Of a stretch of DNA of 64,000 bases, positions 12,701-21,398 are shown one piece after another. The position numbers and the translations under genes were made by a program. Each line of letters begins with the position of its first letter. Positions within the stretch are counted from its first letter, which is position 1. A model generated the notes under the pieces. It was not told the origin of the DNA, did no database searches, and saw only the letters and a list, made by a program, of their open reading frames with translations. The DNA comes from Brachypodium distachyon (lineage: Eukaryota > Streptophyta > Magnoliopsida > Poales > Poaceae): the NCBI RefSeq assembly GCF_000005505.3, contig NC_016134.3, positions 48,530,895 to 48,594,894 on the forward strand. The letters are read 5' to 3'.

Positions 12701-13020
12701 GGTCCAAATAAATTCCAGAAAATTTGTAAAATCATGTTTTACCATGATACAACTTTTGGGAGTAGTTTCCCCTCAAAATAAAATATATAAAAATACATTT
12801 GCCTTATAAATGCCTTTAGGGCTATATATCTATTTAAATAAAATACTTTTTCAATTCCAAATAATTATCCAAAAATTATGGGATAGCTTATATATGCAAT
12901 AAACCCCTTTTTTTACATAGACCCTATTGGTTTGAAAATCTAAAGCTTAAATGGGTGTAAATAAAGTCTTTTAAAGCCTTTTGAGATTCAAATTTTGAAT
13001 TCAAATATGCAGTTGTGGCA
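9719..13020 (-). mobile_element. G1 5' LTR (LTR-A, U3 start truncated)
   Basis: Plus-strand start TGAAGCGATCC is the complement of the LTR 3' end GGATCGCTTCA, directly beside the PBS. It aligns with the LTR-A copies at 1-1931 and 44374/59969-61943. About 75 bp of the U3 start are missing: the match stops at TTGTGGCA (13020). A minus-strand TATA box CTATAAAG lies near 12377-12384. Further inside is a GTGCCACGTGGC G-box with an ATTTTATAAAA element (about 11795-11830). The GC-rich interval 11930-12600 differs strongly from the other copies. Confidence 0.9.
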
Positions 13021-13130
13021 GCCTCTCTCCTCTCCCCGCCCGAACGCCGTGACGCGCTCGCCTTTGTGTTTGGCCGCCGCCGCCGTGCTCCGCCCCGCGC
13101 CGGCCGTCTTCTCCGGCGTCGGCCGCCGCC

Positions 13131-13303
13131 CGAGCTCCCGCCGCCCAGTAGCCGCCCGCTTGCCGTGCCCGCTCGCCGCGCCGCCTGCAGCACCGGCTCC
13201 GGTCGCCGCTCGAGCTCCCGCCGCCCGGTAGCCGCCCGCTTGCCGCGCCCGCTCGTCGTGCCCGCTCGCCGCGCCGCCTGCCGCACCGGCTCCGGTCGCC
13301 CGC
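13131..13303. repeat. GC-rich tandem repeat, two units of about 80-93 bp
   Basis: CGAGCTCCCGCCGCCC recurs at 13131 and 13211, each followed by the same GTAGCCGCCCGCTTGCCG phrase. The second unit has an extra 13 bp (a local duplication of GCCCGCTCG). Confidence 0.8.
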
Positions 13304-13375
13304 GCGCCGCCCCGCGCCGCCGCCGGCCGGAACCCTAGGTCCCGGCCAATCCCTCCATGCCACGTGGCGGAATCT

Positions 13376-13407
13376 TTTTATTTATTTTATTTTATTTTAT
13401 TTTATTT
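13376..13407. repeat. (ATTTT)n microsatellite
   Basis: About six ATTTT units just downstream of a CCACGTGG motif in the LTR-A' fragment. Confidence 0.8.
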
Positions 13408-13913
13408 CGGCCGAACTAGATAATGCAATTTTGCAGAAAGGTCCCTGTAACTTCAAAGCCTCATATCTTTCAAACCGTTTGCCCAAAAATTGTGATCCGC
13501 ACCTTTCTGGAATCGTCACAACGTGTAGAATATTTTGGCACTGTTTAATTTCAGTTTTGAACAACCTAGACAGTAGCTATTTGCAGAATGGTTTAATATG
13601 GTTTAAGTTTCAAATGAATTGTTTCAAAATAGTTTTGAACATGTTATCTTGCTGTAAAATTATTTAAACTTGTTCTCTGTCCATTAGGACCAGAAAAGAA
13701 ATTATTTTGTGTATAATCATGGCATACAAGTTTAAATATTGCTCTATGTTGCAAAAACCACGGAATCTTTTAATTTAAACCCTATCGATGTTTCATGCAT
13801 ATTAATTACCTCTTTGGTATTGTATAATCTGTCCAAATCATTTGAAAAACTTTTCAAAACAGAAACGAAACTTTGTACTTTAGAAGTAACCTTTGTGTGC
13901 AACATCATAGCAT

Positions 13914-14102
13914 ATGCATCATGGCATGGCTTTTTTATTGAATGTTGTGTTTATTGTGTGTATGTTTCTTTTATTTTTGAATTGTGTGGAGTGTAATCCT
14001 TGTTGTTGCGAAGAGTGCGAGAACTATCACAACCTTGGACAAGGCAAGTTCACTTTGATCATATCCCATTATTATTGTTGTTTTAAAATACTTATGCATT
14101 AG
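13914..14102 (+). CDS. Small Cys-rich membrane-like ORF in LTR-A'
   Basis: ATG at 13914, TAG at 14102; 62 codons. MHHG is followed by a strongly hydrophobic segment (about residues 6-24) and then a Cys/Glu cluster NPCCCEEC, a spacer and GKFTLIIS. The same frame, with a similar hydrophobic run, a PCDCDEC cluster and GKFTLII, is open in the LTR-A copies near 170-330, 11137-11309 and 60020-60178 (all minus strand), although those lack an ATG at this point. No known family recognised. Expression is unproven. It could be an exon of a leader ORF or a by-product of sequence conservation. Confidence 0.3.
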   Translation: MHHGMAFLLNVVFIVCMFLLFLNCVECNPCCCEECENYHNLGQGKFTLIISHYYCCFKILMH

Positions 14103-14443
14103 TGTTGTTGGTAGAGATGCATTGATAGGACTATTACTCGTACCTCTATGCTAGCTATAAACCCCAGGTAGTATAGTTTACCCTCGCCATTACCTTGCTA
14201 CCAAATTGCCATCGATTGTAGTTGAATGCTAAGCTATGGTAGTATCGTGGGGGAAATAACTACATTATGATATTGTTATGCCGCTGGCTATATAAAATGT
14301 TTTTATTAGATGTAAGGCAAAACAATTAATCCAATGAACCGTCCTGGGTGGGCTGCTTTGAAGATTTTGAGGATTAGCGGCGTCAGGTCCATTTCTATGG
14401 GTCCCTCTGAGTCGAGTTCCTGTGGATTCAGGAATGGATTTCT

Positions 14444-14673
14444 ATCAGCTCAGGCAGGCAGGACGTAGGGTTTTACACCTCCGGGTGGCCCGAACCTGGG
14501 TAAAAAACGTGCGTGCATCTGTTCTTGGACTAGCGCGTACCCCTAGCACTTCGTCTCGCCGGCCCCGTAGGGCCTCATCGGCCGTGCCGGCGATCAACGG
14601 GTCTCCGCCCCTACCGAACCTAAAAGGGGGACGTGGCCGCACGCCCCCGATGTTGGAGCACCGAGCGACGACA
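14444..14673 (+). mobile_element. Tat-type LTR end fragment, plus orientation
   Basis: It matches, on the opposite strand, the first 240 bp of the Tat1 LTRs (17303 and 36466): AGGCAGGACGTAG, CACCTCCGGGTGGCCCGAACC, and the terminal GGAGCACCGAGCGACGACA at 14655-14673. The rest of that LTR is absent, replaced to the left by LTR-A'. Confidence 0.8.
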
Positions 14674-15039
14674 GTCATGCTAAGAAGTTTTGTGTTGTAC
14701 ATGGTCTGTTATGCGGCTATGTACATGTACTGATTTAACACGGGCCATTTCAATCCTTTTTAGAGAGCGTTTTTTATGGAAAAATAATGATCTAAGGTTC
14801 TGTTTATTAGTTACAAACCTGACTTTATTCATAGCCCTCCACATTAGTACTAAACTTAAATGTGTTTAGTTACAGTTCTCTTTCCCTTGGAATTTGAGTG
14901 GAACAAACATTCAACAACATGTAACTAATACTTCTAACAAGTACGTTTCCTTTTATTGCTATGAGATACAGAGGAGAACATCGTGGTTAGATACATTGTG
15001 GTTCCCTGATCTCTGATGCGGGATTGGAAAACGGAGGTT
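14674..15039. other. Unassigned AT-rich DNA
   Basis: About 365 bp with no similarity to the other repeats in the window and no credible ORF. It joins an LTR end on the left to an RT fragment on the right. It may be filler or a remnant of unique genomic DNA. Confidence 0.4.
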
Positions 15040-15688
15040 ATCAAAGGTTTCCCGCAGGTCATCAATCAGCGAGTCCCCACGCTTCGATTTGATGACGATG
15101 TCGTCCATGTAGGCCTCCACGTTTCGGCCTAGCTGAGGTCCCAAGCATTCGCGCAGCGCGCGATGGAATGTTGAGCCCGCGTTCTCCAACCCGAAAGGCA
15201 TGCATGTATAACAGTAGCAGCCAACCGGGGTGATGAACGCTGTTTTCTCCTCGTCTTCGACCGCCATCTTAATTTGATGGTAGCCGGAAAAAGCATCCAA
15301 AAAGCTCAGCAGATCGCAACCAGCAGTGGAATCAACTATTTGATCAATGCGGGGTACAGGGAAGGGATCCTTAGGGCATGCATGATTAAGATCAGTAAAA
15401 TCTACGGACATGCTAAGCTTGTTCCCTGCTTTAGGCACTATTACAGGGTTAGCTAACCAAGTGGGGTACAGAACTTCCCTGATAGCCCCGGCAGCCTTGA
15501 GCTTGTCCACTTCTTGCTTGACGAAATCCTTCCGCTCTTGTGCCTGCCGGTGGATCTTCTACCCTACGGGGCGGGCGTCTGGGCGCACCGCAAGTCGATG
15601 CTCAATCACCTCCCTGGGGACTCCGGGAAGATCCGACGGCTCCCAAGCGAACACGTCGGCATTCTCCCGGAGGCAAGAGGGCGCGTGC
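15040..15688 (-). pseudogene. Tat-type reverse transcriptase fragment
   Basis: The minus-strand frame (open 15510 to about 15040, then diverging) encodes the central RT: PTWLANPVIVPK, CMPFGLENAGSTF and the catalytic AYMDDIV. Upstream, to about 15688, it matches the RT N-terminal region of Tat1 (33480-33600) with a stop where Tat1 reads a Gln/Lys. The match ends after DDLRETFDNL at 15040. It lies where a Tat element should carry the 5' part of its antisense ORF, so it was brought in by rearrangement or belongs to another copy. Confidence 0.8.
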
Positions 15689-15789
15689 AGACGACCGCAG
15701 CGCCGCTGACCCTACCAACGCAGGGGCCACCCGCGCCGTCATCGCACCCGCCGACGACCCACCCCCAACGGGGGCGGGGCCGGCGCCAG

Positions 15790-15871
15790 GTACGGCTCCT
15801 TCCTCCCTTCTTTGCTGCATTTCTCAGTTGTCAGTTAACCATTAACCATACAGACGTACCTTCTTTTTTAG
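15790..15871 (+). other. Candidate intron 1 of Tat2 aORF (82 bp)
   Basis: CCAG|GTACGG ... TTCTTTTTTAG|TGCG. The T-rich acceptor and the position match intron 1 of Tat1 (20462-20535), though the intron sequences differ. Confidence 0.6.
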
Positions 15872-15967
15872 TGCGCGGCACTTCGCCCACGGCAAGCCTC
15901 ACGGAGGTTCCCGCAGGGACGGACGATGTGGTGGAGCCTCCCCCCGCAAGCCCAACGGCCTTGCAAG

Positions 15968-16043
15968 GTAACTACCTCGGTCATCCATGTCCGCTTCCGG
16001 CTGTTCTTTTGCTTGTCAACCCTCACACTTCTCGCTGCTGCAG
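15968..16043 (+). other. Candidate intron 2 of Tat2 aORF (76 bp)
   Basis: GCAAG|GTAACT ... GCTGCTGCAG|GCC. The exon between introns 1 and 2 (15872-15967) is 96 bp, exactly as in Tat1. Confidence 0.6.
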
Positions 16044-17297
16044 GCCTAAACGCGTCCGCATCAGGAGCGGGCGCTCCCGTGGTTTATCTTGACCCAGATG
16101 TCAAGATCACGGAGGCGGTGGAGGAGCCGGCATCGGCTCCCGCACCAAGCCCAGCTGCGCCGACCACGGCGGCAGCGGCAACCACTGCTACCACCGAGAC
16201 GACGCTTGACGACGCACCGGCAGCCGCGGATGCAGCCGGCAAGGGCTTGCCTACCGGCCAGCAGGGTACGACACCTGGCGGGGGCGCAGTGGCTTCTCCA
16301 GCTCCGAAGTCCCCGGGAACGGGTGAAGGGGAAGTTGCCGGGGAGGGGTGATGGGACGCCCCGGAGCTTGCCGACGGCCCCCCGCACAGCTCTACGATGG
16401 CGGCGGGGGTGTCGTCGTCATCGACAGCCTTCCCCAACATCGACCTCGGCACTCTTGCCGGGGTGGCTTGGAATCCCTTTACCTGGGATCTGAGCATCTT
16501 CGAGCGAGGACACCGTTTCCTGGACGCCGTCAAGGACCAGCAGCTGGCCTTCGTCACCTCCTTCAACGAGGTGAGGGAGCACCACGCCATCGCCAAGAAC
16601 CAACTTGGCGAGGTTCGGGAAGCCGTGGAGAAGGAACAGCAAGAGCTCTCCCGGCTGCGTGAGGAGACGCGCCTCGCCAGAGAGGAGGCGCGCCTTGCCC
16701 AGGAAGCCCTGGAAGACGCCGACGAGCCGACCGTCCCGGAGGTGGAGCTCTACCGGCGGCTGGAGGCCTAGCGCGTCGAATTCCAGGGGGCGCTGGACTT
16801 GCTGGCGGCAACCCTCAAGGAGACAAAGAAGGAGCATGCCGGGGTGCTCGCGGCAGCCCAGGCCCGGCTGGATGAGAAGAGCGACCTGATCGCCAACTAC
16901 CGTGACGAGATCCAGGGGCTCCGCGTCATGTTGGAAGTGCAGACCAAGGCCGCCGAAGACGCGGTGGGAGCAGCGGCCCGGCATGAGCTCCAACTCGGCT
17001 CCGCCAAGGACAAGGTGGCCAACCTCGAGACCGAGCTGGCCACTGCCCGGGAGGAGCTTGTCAAGGCCGGTGAGGACAACGTGGCCAAGGCTGCAGAGCT
17101 CGTGAAGCTGGCGGACCGCCTCAGCAAGGCCAAGGAGGCTACCGTCACCGCTCGGCTTAACCATGGAACGCTGATCGGGTAGCGGAAGATCGAGACCGAG
17201 AAGCTGCTCAAGATCGCCCAGGCGCTGCGCGATCTGCTGCCCAAGTTCGAGCTGCAGGCGGCGGAGGTGGACGGCACGGATGTCTCGACGCTGATCC

Positions 17298-17302
17298 CCT
17301 TC
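17298..17302. other. Left target-site duplication of Tat1
   Basis: CCTTC, repeated at 37411-37415 immediately after the right LTR. Confidence 0.9.
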
Positions 17303-18247
17303 TGTCGTCGCTCAGTGCTCCGGCACCGGGGGCGTGCAGCATCGTCCCCCTTTCAGGTTCGGTAGGGGCGTTTGGGGTGGAGACCTGATGATCGCCGGCA
17401 CGGCCGGTGAGGCCCTACTGGGCCGGCGAGGCAAAGTGCTAGGGGTACGCGCTAGTCCAAGAACAGACGTACGCACGATTTTTACCCAGGTTCGGGCCAC
17501 CCGGAGGTGTAAAACTCTACGTCCTGCCTGTCTGAGCTGATATTGATTACGGATCAAATGTTCATGGCCTACTGGAGCCACTATGCATCTATCGAGCGAG
17601 CTTCGTCCGAACCAACTAACTAACCAACTGACTAACCCGTCAAAACCCCTCCCTCCCCTAGACCGTTGGCATGGGTCCTCCTTTTATACGCAAGGGGATG
17701 CCACATGTGCCACGGTGCATGGGCTACAAGTGTCCAACGGGGAGGCATGCGACTCTCCCTGGTGAGTTGGTGGCATGCATGGGTGCCACCTCCGCTGCTA
17801 GGGGCCTAAGACCCTAGGGTAGGATTGGACAACCACTGTTCCTTCGACCCGACGGGTAACTACCCGTCGGTCGGCTCGTTTACTGAGCCGCGCACCTTAC
17901 TCCTTGCCTTGGTGGGACCGCGCGTTCCACGCCCGCCACGCGCCCGTGTGGCGCTGTCCCGTGGGCCCCACGACCCGAGGCGGGGGCACGCGTCCGAGAG
18001 CCTCCAGTCCCCGCAAGTCGGCCCGGGAAGCACCCGGGCCCAGCGCGCCCGGGAACCTCCTCCCGGGAAGCAGCTTCCCGGGAGGTGCCTAATCGGGAAT
18101 ATTCCTGGAAGCCCCGCTAGCCCATTTCGGGCTGGTAGCTTGCCGGGAAGCTCGTTGGCGCCCCCCGGGATGAGACCTTCCCGGGAACCCGGGGGAGGGG
18201 GCCACGCGTCGCGCAGCGGTGGTACCCCAGGTGCCACTGGTGCGACA
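17303..18247 (-). mobile_element. Tat1 3' LTR (945 bp)
   Basis: Plus-strand ends TGTCGTCGCTC and GGTGCGACA. It is nearly identical to the right LTR at 36466-37410 and of the same length; the few differences are mostly single bases. The minus-strand TATA box GTATAAAA is at 17682-17689. Confidence 0.95.
17682..17689 (-). promoter_or_regulatory. TATA box in Tat1 3' LTR
   Basis: Minus strand GCGTATAAAAGGAGG, conserved in the 5' LTR at 36845-36852. Confidence 0.65.
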
Positions 18248-20461
18248 GTAGCCCCAGGGCGTGGGCCGGCATCACCTGTCCCCGGAAGGGTCTCTTCCTA
18301 GCCGGTTGCCGGGCTACGCCCTTAACTGACGCGTGGGCCCCCGATCAGTTGCGGGCCCGCGTCCCTTCGCTGCCCCGTGTATGGCACCGCCAAAAGCGGA
18401 GTAGTGGGCGCGAGATTCCCGCCCTAAGCCCCCCCCCCTAAATGGGGTAGTTATGGCCACTCCGCGCATTACTCCCAGTGATTAGGAGTTATCCCCGCGC
18501 ACCCGTAGGGTACGGAACCGGCCGTTACCAAACGACCGGGCGTGATAAAGCTTCCACTGTTGGCAACGGGGAACAACACTTTGCCCTTTCGCCTCCATCC
18601 TCTTCCGCACCTCGCATCCCTGCGCTCTTGCCAGCCTCCACCCTCACCCCTCATGGCGCCCCCCACCACCAGAAAGGGGAAGGAGGTCCAGTCTTCGAGG
18701 AAGCCCGCGACCAGCAAGACCGAGGCGGCACTCAAAGCGGCCGCCGCCAAGGACCAGAAGAGGCGGGAGATGCGCGCGAAAGTAGCGTTCTTCCGCCCCG
18801 GCTACAACGGCGAGGCGCTGGGGAAGACGCGGATCTTCTTGGCGGGCGTCGAACACTAGGATAACGACTTCCGGGTGTTCGCGCGCTTCCTCCTCTGCGG
18901 CATGGTGCCGCCCTTCTCTCTGTTCCTCCACGCGCTGATGGAGTCCTATCAGCTACGGGTGGTGCAGCTCCACCCCACCTCGCTCTTCCTCCTTGCCACC
19001 TTCCAGTTCCTCTGCGAGGCGTTCGTGGGGGTGATGCCGTCGGTGGGGCTCTTCCGGCACTACTTTTACCCGCGCATCGACAATGCGAAGGCGATGTCGT
19101 CGGGGGTGGTTTTCCGTGCCCGCGACCAGATGAAGTCGGAGTTCATCGTTCGGTCGGGGAAGAAGATCGAAAAAGAATGGCGGGGCGACTGGTGCTGGGT
19201 CCGAGTGGAGAACCCCCAGGAGTTCATCCAGCCGCGGATGGGGCTACCGGTGCCCCAGATCGGCTGGCAGGATAGGTACCACCACGATGCCGACCTCCTC
19301 CCCATCGTGGAGAAGATCAAGGCGTTGCGGCTAGCGGGCTCACAGATGTCGACGTGGCACGCACCTTCGTCCTTCGGCGCATAGCCCCGCTGCAGCTGCG
19401 TTCCTGGCCCGCGTGGATGTACACGGGCTCCGGGGACAGGACACGCCTACAGGCGGACGGCATGGACTTGGAGTCCCTCAAGACATGGGTGAAGGGGATC
19501 TTCGGCGAGGTCTTCCAGTCGATAGAGTTCCCGCCGGGGGTCTCCGCTCTCCACGCTGGCGTCAAGGCGCTCAGCGACATCGTCGGTGCCTTCCCGCCCT
19601 GCAACGAGTGGGGGCTGATGGACGACACCCCCACCCGCGTCCCGCACGCTCCCCCGCAAGCACCCCGCGGGAAGCAGGTGCTCGAGGAGAGCGAAGACGG
19701 GTCCGAGCCCAGCTGGCCCTCCCTCCAGTCGCTGGACGACGAGGAGGGCCAGGTGGCTGCGTCCCCGGAAGTCGTCACCGTGGAGGACGACGACGAGGAA
19801 AGCAGCGACAGTGCGCCCCTGATACTGAGAAGGTCGAGGGCGTTCGCGGCGGCCGCAGCCACTTCCTCAACAGTGACGTCTGCCCCGGTAGCGGCCCCCA
19901 CCCTGGCGGCGGCCGCAGCTCCTGGGGCGCCCGCTGGTACCACGACGGCATCCGCGGCAACAGGGGCCGCGAGTGCCTTGGCGGCGGCCCCTGTCTTGCC
20001 GGCGGCCGCCGACTCCACGGCGGGAACCGGCTCCGCGGCGGGAGCCGGCTCCGGGGTGCTCGCCGGCATCCCTGCAACGTCAGCACCTGCGGGGGCCTTC
20101 GGCGCCCCGGCGACGGCCTTCGCTCCGGTAGCGGGGGCCTCCGCGAGCTTGGCGCCCGGCGGCGCGGCGGCATCGCCATTGACACCTGGAGCTCTCCGGG
20201 TCACGACGACACCGCGGGCGCCCACGGCGCCGCCCGCCTGGGGGGTCTTCCAGGGCTTCGCGCTCCGGCGCAACCCTCCGAAGTCCTCCTCGCCGGCGGG
20301 CGCCAGCCAGATGGCGAGGAGTGATTCCCCGACCGGCTCGCCAAGCAAGAGGACGCGCGCGGACACTGGCGGCGCCACCGACCCCGCTGCCTCGGGGGCC
20401 AGCGTCGGCACGGGCGCGCCCCTCGGCGACCCAGCCCAAGCGGAGACAGGGCCGGCACCAG

Positions 20462-20535
20462 GTATGTCTTCGTCGATTCCCTGCAACTGCAATTCCTGCT
20501 AGCCAAATTCACAAACATGCTTTCTCTTTCTGCAG
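20462..20535 (+). other. Candidate intron 1 of Tat1 aORF (74 bp)
   Basis: ACCAG|GTATGT ... TTTCTGCAG|CGAG. It has canonical ends and a pyrimidine-rich acceptor, and interrupts the frame in phase 1. An identical-length copy persists in the inverted fragment at 30891-30964. Confidence 0.7.
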
Positions 20536-20631
20536 CGAGCGGCAGCTCGCCCGCGGCAAGACCCTTGGACGCTCCAGCTGGCGCAGGCGAGGGAGCGAAG
20601 GCTGCATCGACAAGCCCGACGGCCGCACAAG

Positions 20632-20708
20632 GTAACCGCCCTGGTCGCCCCTATTCGCCTTCGATAACACCGACCATCGCCGACCCTCATGCTTCTCCAC
20701 GGGTGTAG
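20632..20708 (+). other. Candidate intron 2 of Tat1 aORF (77 bp)
   Basis: CACAAG|GTAACC ... GGGTGTAG|GCAC. The preceding exon (20536-20631) is 96 bp; removal links the two long open frames. Confidence 0.65.
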
Positions 20709-21393
20709 GCACAAGCGCGCCCGGGCCCGGAACGGGCGCGGCCGGGACCGACCCCGACACGGTCGTCGGGGCCATGGGGGCGGAGGTGGAGTCGGAAACG
20801 ACTCCCGTGTCCGCCCCCGCCGCGACGGACACAGCGGCAACAGTGGGGACCGCCGCCGCCGCGGCGACACCCGGCGACGCGCCAGAAGCCGCAGACGTGG
20901 CCGGCTCGGGCTCACCCGCTGTCCAGCAGGGGACGACCCCTGCCGGAAGCAGGGAACCCTCTCCAACCCCGGTGTCCCGAAGCCTGGGCGCGGGGGAAGT
21001 TGTCGGGGAAGGACGGCAAGACCCCCGGGAGCAAGTTGGCGACCCCGCGCCCAGCTCCACTTCAGCAGCTGGGGCTTCGTCATCCTCGGGGGCTCTCCCC
21101 GGCACCGACCTCGGCACCCTCGCCGGGGTCGCTTGGAATCCTCTTACCTGGGATCCGAGCGTCTTCGAGCGGGGGCACCGGTTCCTGGACGCCGTCCGGG
21201 ACCAGCAGTTCGCCTTCGTCACCTCCTACAACGAGGTGAGTGAGCGCCACACTGCCGCCAAGAATCAACTCGGCGAGGTGCGGGAGGCCGTCGAGAGAGA
21301 GCGGCGCGAACTCTCCCGGCTGCGCGAGGAGACGCGCCTCGCCGAAGAGGAGGCGCGGCTGGCCCGGCAAGCCGTGGAGGCTGCTCGGGAGCC

Positions 21394-21398
21394 GGTAG
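21394..21398. other. TSD of solo LTR-B (left)
   Basis: GGTAG on the left, AGTAG at 25947-25951 on the right; four of five bases agree. Removing the LTR rejoins the aORF in frame. Confidence 0.75.

Larger units (their letters stand above)
4458..13020 (-). mobile_element. G1: truncated chromovirus-like gypsy element
   Basis: Order on the minus strand: LTR-A (9719-13020, U3 start lost), PBS (9706-9716), leader with an extra ORF (8389-9255), gag-pro-RT-RNase H-integrase (8100 downwards). The element is cut at 4458 in the middle of the integrase core, so its integrase C-terminus, PPT and 3' LTR are missing. Long LTRs of about 3.3 kb, an initiator-Met PBS and an ORF ahead of gag recall the rice RIRE3/RIRE8 group of the Del/Tekay chromoviruses; this placement is from memory of the family. 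Confidence 0.8.
13021..14432 (+). mobile_element. LTR-A' fragment (divergent relative, plus orientation)
   Basis: The GC-rich start contains GCCGGAACCCTAGGT as in LTR-A. After that come CCACGTGG, TTGCAGAAAGGTCCCTGTAACTT (cf. LTR-A near 47015), the shared GGCAAGTTCACTTTGATCAT block near 14045, and CCGTCCTGGGTGGGCTGC near 14340. It is the same LTR class but clearly diverged. Both ends are broken: the U3 start is absent at 13021 and the U5 end at about 14432. It sits head-to-head with the G1 LTR. Confidence 0.75.
15689..17302 (+). pseudogene. Tat2 antisense accessory ORF, 5'-truncated part
   Basis: Plus strand, opposite to gag-pol. An Ala/Pro/Thr-rich linker (to about 16390) is followed by a block containing LGTLAGVAWNPFTWD and then a long coiled coil (about 16560-17180) rich in Glu, Ala, Lys and Leu. 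Two candidate introns (15790-15871 and 15968-16043) flank a 96-bp exon, as in Tat1. In-frame TAGs at 16769-16771 and 17180-17182 look like CAG changes. The N-terminal Transposase_28-like domain is absent because the sequence is replaced by RT at 15688. The C-terminal part resumes at 37416, in the same frame, beyond the Tat1 insertion. Function unknown; possibly a DNA- or protein-binding accessory factor. Confidence 0.7.
18653..21398 (+). pseudogene. Tat1 antisense ORF (Transposase_28-like), 5' part
   Basis: ATG at 18653, 405 bp downstream of the 3' LTR and opposite to gag-pol. The basic N-terminus MAPPTTRKGKE is followed by a conserved domain (about 18840-19340) with FARFLLCGMVPPFSLF and LHPTSLFLLATF. 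This matches my recollection of Pfam Transposase_28 ('putative gypsy type transposon'), found in antisense ORFs of grass Tat elements. Next come an Ala/Pro/Thr-rich linker (19740-20460), a 96-bp exon between introns 20462-20535 and 20632-20708, and a helical region up to AREPV, where solo LTR-B interrupts it. Lesions: a TAG at 18857-18859, and a one-base loss near 19339 that shifts the frame. Splicing restores a continuous frame (phase 1). The role is unknown. Confidence 0.75.

Noticed and set aside
14674..15039. MITE or tRNA gene in the unassigned stretch
   Set aside because: No clear terminal inverted repeats with a target duplication and no cloverleaf or A/B box pair were found by eye.
15602..16596. 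Minus-strand ORFs opposite the Tat2 aORF
   Set aside because: Shadows of the GC-rich plus-strand frame; no known motif.
19413..20324. 303-codon plus-strand ORF and its long minus-strand counterpart (19317-20492)
   Set aside because: They overlap the aORF in other frames in very GC-rich DNA; the frame starting near 19354 has the continuity, introns and homologue.
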